A DNA stretch of 64,000 nt, taken from contig CAIIXF020000006.1 of NCBI GenBank assembly GCA_903813345.2, forward strand, positions 32,711,524 through 32,775,523, written 5' to 3'. Of the stretch, positions 61,386 to 64,000 are shown piece by piece. The translations under genes were made by a program, and so were the position numbers. Each line of letters opens with the position of its first letter. Within the stretch, counting starts at the first letter, position 1. The DNA is from Owenia fusiformis (lineage: Eukaryota; Annelida; Polychaeta; Sabellida; Oweniidae). The notes beneath the pieces were generated by a model. It worked only from the letters and a program-made list of their open reading frames with translations. It ran no database searches and had not been told where the DNA came from.

Positions 61386-62466
61386 TACAGGGCGTTCAGT
61401 AAGTAAAGCTAATTTTGCTCTCAAACTTTTATTTCTTGTCTATCATCGTTCAAATTTTTAGTGGAGAAGCATCAGACACTTTTCTAACTATCCTGAAAAA
61501 ATGATCAAGATATAATGAATAACAGCAAAATGGTGGTTGTCATAGTAACGCGAATATGGGTTCTGCGGAGCAATTTTATAAGTTCACAGCATAGTAGATT
61601 TTGTTAACGTTAGTTTCTGTCCTGTCTATATTTCAACCATAGTTCTGTGGCTACTCCACATTTCTACTTTCAAGATAGCATTCTATTTCATGTTCAAAGT
61701 AGTTCCCCTTAGCTTTCACACACAGCTGATGTCGTTCTATCCACTTCTGATATATCCTGTGGAAGCCATCTGGACAGTTCTTTGTCAGCGAACGTTGAAC
61801 GGCATTCTGAAGCTCATGGATATTTGCGTGGAACCTACAACGCAGATCATTTTTCAAACATGAAAATACCCCAAAATCGCACGGTGCCTTGTCAGGAGAA
61901 TACGCTGACTGGCCTTGAAGCTCCATCTCCAGCGTTTTCTGGATAGTATCCTGCACCATTTGCGACCTATAGCATGGCGCATTATCTTTATGGAATATGT
62001 AGGAGTTGAGAGTCCTATGGGGCCTCTTCTTGCGAATCGCGTTCCTGGCAACCATGATTTTGATGATGTCATGGAGCAGTGTCTGATGGATCATTCTGGA
62101 TCATTCTATCTGTTGTATCATCTGTCTGTGATGTCATAGACTACAGTTGCCATGGTATCATATTTGTGTATGTTGTTGTTATGTTTGTCGTGACTTTCAG
62201 CCATAGCAAACAAAGACATATGCAGCATTAATCTTAATCAATTTCATTGCATTATAACATTTTTATTAAAGTAAGAAATTGCTCCGCAGAACCCGTATTC
62301 ACGTTACTATGACAACCATTGTTTTGCTATTATTCATCATATCTTATTTAATTTTTCAGGGTAGTTAGGAAAATGTCAAATGCTTCTTCACCGAAAATTT
62401 GAAAGATAAATGACAAAAAATAAAAGTTTGAGAGCAAAATTAGCTTTACTTACTGAACGCCCTGTA
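61386..62466 (-). mobile_element. Mariner-type element inserted in the right arm, TA target duplication
   Basis: TA at 61386-61387 and 62465-62466 flank ends cagggcgttcagtaagtaaa. Inverted arms of about 190 bp follow (left 61388-61580, right 62278-62464), reaching gctccgcagaacccgt in both. The interior encodes the C-terminal half of a transposase on the minus strand. 1077 bp in total, shorter than complete elements. It interrupts one array unit, giving a clean empty-site reading. Confidence 0.93.
61651..62094 (-). pseudogene. Mariner transposase, C-terminal half
   Basis: 147 codons open. Residues 46-60 or so read FHKDNAPCYRSQMVQDTIQ, the second catalytic aspartate block (H.DNA..H in the family; the later H is Y here). 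SAYSPDKAPCDFGVFSCLKN holds the third catalytic D, about 35 residues after the second. The end WIERHQLCVKAKGNYFEHE matches the W..R...C....G.YFE ending of mariner transposases. The helix-turn-helix and first catalytic aspartate are absent upstream, so the protein cannot be active. The frame is otherwise intact, suggesting a fairly young deletion derivative. Confidence 0.85.
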
Positions 62467-63800
62467 CATATTTCCACACAACTAAACCAAATATATCATG
62501 AAAAGGGGGTAGGTGTAAAAAACATATGGGCCAACCAAGGTTATACTTGAAATTCATTAATTGCAGACCTGATATTGTACAATTCTTCAAATTTTGGACT
62601 TATTTAAAATCCTTAAACCTTCTTCAAATCCATCTAAATTATTTTTTACTTATTAGAGTCACACTGCAAAACCATAGATATCATCAAAGAGGGACAGATG
62701 TAAAAAAAATATAAGGATCATCCAAGATTTTACCTGAACTTCGTTAATTCAGACCTGATATTGTACAATTCTTCAAATTTTGGACTTATTTAAAATCCTT
62801 AAACCTTCTTCAAATCCATCTAAATTATTATTTACTTATTAGAGTCACACTGCAAAACCATAGATATCATCAAAGAGGGACAGATGTAAAAAAAATATAA
62901 GGATCATCCAAGATTTTACCTGAACTTCGTAAATTCAGACCTGATATTGTACAATTCTTCAAATTTTGGACTTGTTAAAATCCTTAACCTTCTTAAAAAC
63001 CATCTAAATTATTTTGTACATCTTAGTTCCACACTCCAAAACCATAGATATCATCAAAGAGGGACAGATGTAAAAATAAAAGGCTAATCCAAGATTTTAC
63101 CTGAACTTTGTAAATTCAGACCTGATATTGTACAATTCTTCAAATTTTGGACGTTTTTAAAATCCTTAAATCTTCTTCAAATCCATCTAAATTATTTTTT
63201 ACTTATTAGAGTCACACTGCAAAACCATAGATATCATCAAAGAGGGACAGATGTAAAAAATATAAGGCTCATCCAAGATTTTACCTGAACTTCGTAAATT
63301 CAGACCTGATATTGTACAATTCTTCAAATTTTGGACTTGTTAAAATCCTTAAACCTTCTTAAAAACCATCTAAATTATTTTGTACATCTTAGTTCCACAC
63401 TCCAAAACCATAGATATCATCAAAGAGGGACAGATGTAAAAAGAAAAGGCTAATCCAAGATTTTACCTGAACGTCGTAAATTCAGACCTGATATTGTACA
63501 ATTCTTCACATTTTGGACTTGTTAAAATCCTTAAACCTTCTTAAAAACCATCTAAATTATTTTGTACATCTTAGTTCCACACTGCAAAACTATATATATC
63601 ATCAAAGGGGGACAGATGTAAAAAATCTTTGGCTCATCCAAGGTCTTACCTAAAATTCGTAAATTCAGACCTGATATTGTACAATTCTTTGAATTTTGAA
63701 CTTGTTTAAAACTTTAACCTTCCCTAAAACCAATTTTAATTATTTTTTACATCTTAGTTCCATACTTCAAAACCATAGATATTATCAAAGAGGGATAGTT

Positions 63801-64000
63801 CTAGAAATCATAGGCATCAGCTATAGTCATACACAAAATCACACCTCTCAAAAATGTCAAAATTTTCAAAATATCAACAATTTTTTTCTCGGCTCCTATA
63901 GTTTTAATTAGTTTGAACCTTTCAGGGCTTATAGGCCTGCTACTAGGCACTTCACATGAATTTTTCCAATGTCTTCCAGTGTCTGATTGAAAAGTGAGGC
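63801..64000. repeat. Right terminal segment, complement of 55481-55680
   Basis: Pairs with the left end in order: tatagtcatacacaaaatca, ctctcaaaaatgtc, ttagtttgaac, tttcagggctta, and ctactaggcacttcacatga. The match is still running at the window edge. Confidence 0.9.

Larger units (their letters stand above)
60190..63800 (+). repeat. Right arm: about 14 units of the 183-bp repeat, forward
   Basis: gatattgtacaattc anchors at about 60209, 60375, 60559, 60743, 60946, 61121, 61310, 62571, 62757, 62943, 63124, 63308, 63490 and 63673. With the mariner at 61388-62464 removed, the 61310-62571 step becomes about 182 bp. The outer units (from 62571) are more uniform than the inner ones. Small plus-strand ORFs in this arm are read through the repeat. 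Confidence 0.95.
55481..64000. mobile_element. Giant inverted repeat with tandem-repeat arms (foldback/TU-like), right end outside the window
   Basis: The last 200 bases (63800-64000) are the reverse complement of 55481-55680: gcctcacttttcaatcagac, actggaagacattgggaaaa, cttcacatgaatttttcc and others pair. Inside both ends lie arrays of one unit of about 183 bp, reversed on the left (55690-57565) and forward on the right (60190-63800). A spacer of about 2.6 kb (57566-60180) separates the arms. Foldback (Drosophila FB) and sea-urchin TU elements are known for long inverted repeats made of tandem arrays. No transposase was recognised. The left end may extend left of 55481. Confidence 0.85.

Noticed and set aside
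60190-63800. Regular repeats that might suggest a CRISPR array
   Set aside because: The whole 183-bp unit is repeated with no variable spacers, and the genome is eukaryotic; it is a satellite array.

Overview
The window is eukaryotic, A+T-rich and almost free of recognisable host genes. There are no bacterial-type operons, ribosome binding sites, rRNA, convincing tRNA or CRISPR arrays. What can be recognised is a dense, nested set of animal transposable elements and tandem repeats: several mariner/Tc1-type DNA transposons with TA target duplications, a decayed non-LTR retrotransposon (LINE), a Penelope-like reverse transcriptase, foldback elements, a TTAA-flanked element and many minisatellites. 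Repeats with GTCCGTCC/GGCCATTTTG and CTTCGTTCGG ends remind me of mollusc, especially bivalve, genomes. I therefore suggest a lophotrochozoan, probably a mollusc; this is inference from repeat style, not from a marker gene.

Layout. 1-248 (minus) is the 5' part of an open reading frame running off the window, resembling the N-terminus of Crypton/DUF3504-type proteins. 0.6-5 kb holds interspersed repeats and a small TIR element. 5.7-10.1 kb is a LINE on the minus strand, split by about 1.5 kb of palindrome and degenerate A/T repeats. 10.5-12.9 kb has three TIR elements, one of them nested. 13.9-14.5 and 30.3-30.8 kb are two oppositely oriented copies of a 540-bp foldback element, each with a perfect 5-bp target duplication. 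15.6-17.7 kb is a GTCC repeat plus a 162-bp tandem array. 21.2-22.9 kb is a mariner relic with a Penelope 3' end inserted in it. 25-30 kb has hairpins, minisatellites and another foldback family. 31.3-32.3 kb is a mariner remnant beside a repeat also found at 0.6-1.55 kb. 36-39.8 kb is a degenerate duplication with telomere-like stretches and minisatellites. 40.4-42.5 kb holds a Penelope-like reverse transcriptase with a catalytic YIDD but broken frames. 44.8-46.9 kb has two more mariner remnants. 50.7-51.9 kb contains an uninterrupted (TCTG)n tract of about 920 bp. 51.9-53.5 kb is a MITE split by another TIR element.

The most striking structure is 55.48-64.0 kb: a giant inverted repeat whose arms are tandem arrays of a unit of about 183 bp, in opposite orientation, capped by a matching unique segment that begins at 55481 and reaches the window edge at 64000. 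Each arm carries its own insertion, a mariner with TA duplication in the right arm and an 830-bp element with a 7-bp duplication in the left. This architecture matches foldback/TU-type transposons.

No coding sequence here appears to be an intact, functional gene. The protein-like pieces are transposon relics or short unexplained ORFs. Possible first exons are given only at low confidence.
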